Of a stretch of DNA of 8,742 bases, positions 7,854 through 8,742 are shown one piece after another. A model generated the notes under the pieces. That model was given only the letters and a program-made list of their open reading frames with translations. It was not told where the DNA came from and searched no databases. Position 1 is the first letter of the stretch. Every line of letters starts with the position of its first letter. Source of the stretch: an uncultured Selenomonas sp. (GTDB lineage Bacteria > Bacillota > Negativicutes > Selenomonadales > Selenomonadaceae). The position numbers were made by a program, and so were the translations under genes. The stretch lies in assembly GCA_938045435.1 (NCBI GenBank), contig CALIBA010000174.1:1-8742 (forward strand), written 5' to 3'.

Positions 7854-7885
7854 AAAAAAGCGGCTTTCCATATAAAGAAAGCCGC
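7854..7885 (-). terminator. Intrinsic terminator of the cobalamin riboswitch expression platform
   Basis: On the - strand a perfect 9-bp stem (GCGGCTTTC, 7885-7877, with GAAAGCCGC, 7868-7860) encloses an 8-base loop and is followed directly by six T residues (7859-7854). It lies 71 bases past the aptamer's 3' end and 45 bases before the first start codon. This is the layout expected for ligand-controlled transcription termination. Confidence 0.9.
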
Positions 7886-7914
7886 CCCCACGCCCAAAAG
7901 CGCAAGACAGTCGC

Positions 7915-7923
7915 GCGGCTCCC
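7915..7923 (-). promoter_or_regulatory. Candidate antiterminator arm
   Basis: The - strand sequence GGGAGCCGC can pair with the 5' arm of the terminator (7885-7877, GCGGCTTTC) over 9 positions, two of them G-U, with a loop of 29 bases. Forming it would exclude the terminator. This suggests a conventional switch between antiterminator and terminator. The link from ligand binding to this arm is inferred. Confidence 0.45.
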
Positions 7924-7956
7924 CTCCCCATCGCACGTGGATTCACGGTGAGCGTC

Positions 7957-8141
7957 AAACAGGCAGTTCTCCTGGCTCAGAATCATCGCTCCGCCGCGCC
8001 TTCCCAGGGGATGCTCCCCCAGTGACATACCCGTGTATGCTTTCTGCATACACGGGGCAGCGTCGCTCCTCTATACAGTGGCGGGACCGCTTCGGCATCG
8101 CACCGAAATTCCCTATTAAGCCCTCTCATGGGCACCTGTTC
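7957..8141 (-). ncRNA. Cobalamin (AdoCbl-type) riboswitch aptamer
   Basis: Read on the - strand, the conserved elements of the cobalamin riboswitch appear in order. The P1 strand AACAGG (8140-8135) pairs with CCTGTT (7963-7958). GGCTTAATAGGGAA follows, then the CGGTG/CCGAAG stem. Next are the B12-box-like GCCACTGTA (8082-8074), a long variable hairpin (CCGTGTATGC/GCATACACGG), the CACTGG...GGGAAGGC region and GATGATTCTGAGCCAGGAGA ahead of ACTGCCTG. This matches the standard architecture closely. When cobalamin is bound, it would favour the terminator at 7854-7885 and lower expression of the uptake operon. Such switches commonly precede btuB-like receptors and BtuFCD-like transporters. Confidence 0.96.
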
Positions 8142-8171
8142 CACTTATTTCGATATCCGATTGTTCATAGC

Positions 8172-8285
8172 TCTATAATAAATGTTACGGAAAGATACAT
8201 ATAACGTGCGATACGTCAAAGCAACCCCTGACAGAGCGAGGTGTTTGCGTGGCATACGCTGATTGTCCGTAACATTTGACATAGA
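8172..8285. repeat. Inverted-repeat (MITE-like) element within the riboswitch leader
   Basis: The element is bounded by 20-base terminal inverted repeats, 8172-8191 and 8266-8285, that match at 17 of 20 positions (TCTAT, three mismatches, then the perfect 12-mer AAATGTTACGGA). The 74-base interior has no coding potential that I can see. A diverged copy of its left end occurs at 1850-1912. Size, terminal repeats and a second copy suggest a small non-autonomous mobile element. Alternatively it is a leader RNA structure, since it lies between the predicted promoter and the aptamer and would be transcribed. No target-site duplication is clear. Confidence 0.5.
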
Positions 8286-8305
8286 CCCTTTTTAATATGC
8301 GTCTC

Positions 8306-8334
8306 ATTCTAAGCTAATTCTCACCTTTTGTCAA
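8306..8334 (-). promoter_or_regulatory. Predicted sigma-70 promoter of the cobalamin uptake operon
   Basis: On the - strand there is a perfect -35 TTGACA (8334-8329), a 17-base spacer and a -10 TAGAAT (8311-8306) with one mismatch to TATAAT. It would start transcription near 8299, giving a leader of about 490 bases to the first start codon that includes the inverted-repeat element, aptamer and terminator. It is the best promoter match upstream of the riboswitch. Confidence 0.75.
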
Positions 8335-8413
8335 TAAAACCTATCGCCCCTCCATCGCCTCATGCGGTACACCCCTTGGGCTAGAACAGTCTAAACAGAA
8401 AAGGGACTGCCTA
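8335..8413. other. Spacer between the operon promoter and the insertion sequence; no gene recognised
   Basis: I see no gene or RNA here. On the - strand a short open stretch ends in VPHEAMEGR and stops at 8341-8343. It runs straight into the insertion sequence and is too short to identify. It could be the remnant of a gene disrupted by the IS, or chance. Confidence 0.3.
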
Positions 8414-8742
8414 TGTAGTGACCCCAAAAAGTTAGACCTGAAAGCGTGGGAAAGCGATTTCCTGCGCTTTTTTCTATGCGGCGAGATGTTTGCGACGGAA
8501 CTGAACAGGACTGAGCCAGCCGAGAGACTCCTTGATGCGGCACTCATTGTAGTAGATGATATACTCTTCGATCGCCGTCTTGAGTTCCTCGTAACTATGG
8601 TAGACGTGCCCATAGTAAATCTCTTGCTTTAACAGGCCGAAGAAGTTCTCCATCACACTGTTGTCCAGACAGTTCCCCTTGCGCGACATGCTCTGAAAGA
8701 TTCGCTCCTCCTTGAGCCGTTTCGTGTATGACTTCATCTGAT
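8414..8742 (-). mobile_element. IS3-family (IS150-like) insertion sequence, one end, partial
   Basis: The transposase 3' end is followed by a non-coding tail and a terminal sequence, TGTAGTGACCCCAAAAAGTT (from 8414), which resembles the TG-starting, CCCCAAAAAGTTAGAC-type ends of IS150-group elements. The other end and the rest of the element lie beyond the window. The exact boundary is estimated from the TG terminus, and no target duplication can be checked. Confidence 0.75.
8474..8742 (-). CDS. IS3-family transposase OrfB, C-terminal part (5' end outside window)
   Basis: The open frame enters from the right edge and stops at TAG 8476-8474, giving about 89 visible residues. It contains SMSRKGNCLDNSVMENFFGLLKQEIYY. 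This is the conserved end of the DDE (rve) integrase core of IS3-family OrfB. The catalytic Glu is in MENFF, and a Lys follows seven residues later in LLKQE. A tail typical of the IS150 group comes next (YIIYYNECRIKESLGWLSPVQFR). An internal ATG at 8737 is not the true start, because the reading frame continues upstream (Q before MKSYTKRLKEE). Whether the transposase is intact cannot be judged. It is transcribed toward the cobalamin operon. Confidence 0.92.
   Translation of the reverse strand, partial: QMKSYTKRLKEERIFQSMSRKGNCLDNSVMENFFGLLKQEIYYGHVYHSYEELKTAIEEYIIYYNECRIKESLGWLSPVQFRRKHLAA

Noticed and set aside
7477..8049. Minus-strand open frame spanning the riboswitch and overlapping the small secreted protein.
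   Set aside because: It runs through the aptamer and terminator, which are structured RNA, and is in another frame from the protein with the signal peptide and ribosome binding site.
1..8742. CRISPR array, tRNA or rRNA genes.
   Set aside because: I saw no regularly spaced direct repeats and no tRNA- or rRNA-like segments by eye on either strand.

Overview
This window looks like chromosome of a diderm Firmicute (class Negativicutes, probably Selenomonas or a close relative). That assignment is an inference. It rests on moderately GC-rich Firmicute-style genes with GGAGG ribosome binding sites and a canonical cobalamin riboswitch with a Rho-independent terminator, combined with a TonB-dependent outer-membrane receptor.

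Layout. Positions 1-1751 (+ strand) carry the last two steps of AMP synthesis: the 3' part of purB (adenylosuccinate lyase), then a complete purA (adenylosuccinate synthetase). A hairpin that can act on both strands (1808-1840) separates purA from a convergent minus-strand operon. Read from its promoter, that operon runs: promoter (about 8334-8306), a long leader holding a 114-bp inverted-repeat element (8285-8172), a cobalamin riboswitch (8141-7957), an intrinsic terminator (7885-7854), a small exported protein of unknown function (7808-7407), a TonB-dependent receptor (7350-4894), a strong intercistronic hairpin (4850-4807), a lipoprotein substrate-binding protein (4782-3772), a FecCD/BtuC-type permease (3764-2709) and an ABC ATPase (2707-1925). 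The right edge (8414-8742) is the end of an IS3-family (IS150-like) insertion sequence whose transposase runs off the window.

How the genes fit together. The receptor would bring a corrinoid across the outer membrane, the lipoprotein would capture it in the periplasm, and the permease/ATPase pair would import it across the inner membrane. The upstream riboswitch would shut the set down when cobalamin is plentiful. No TonB/ExbB/ExbD energy-coupling genes and no corrinoid-remodelling enzymes lie in the window. The least explained parts are the small secreted protein that opens the operon, the inverted-repeat element between promoter and riboswitch, and a diverged copy of one end of that element at the far end of the operon.
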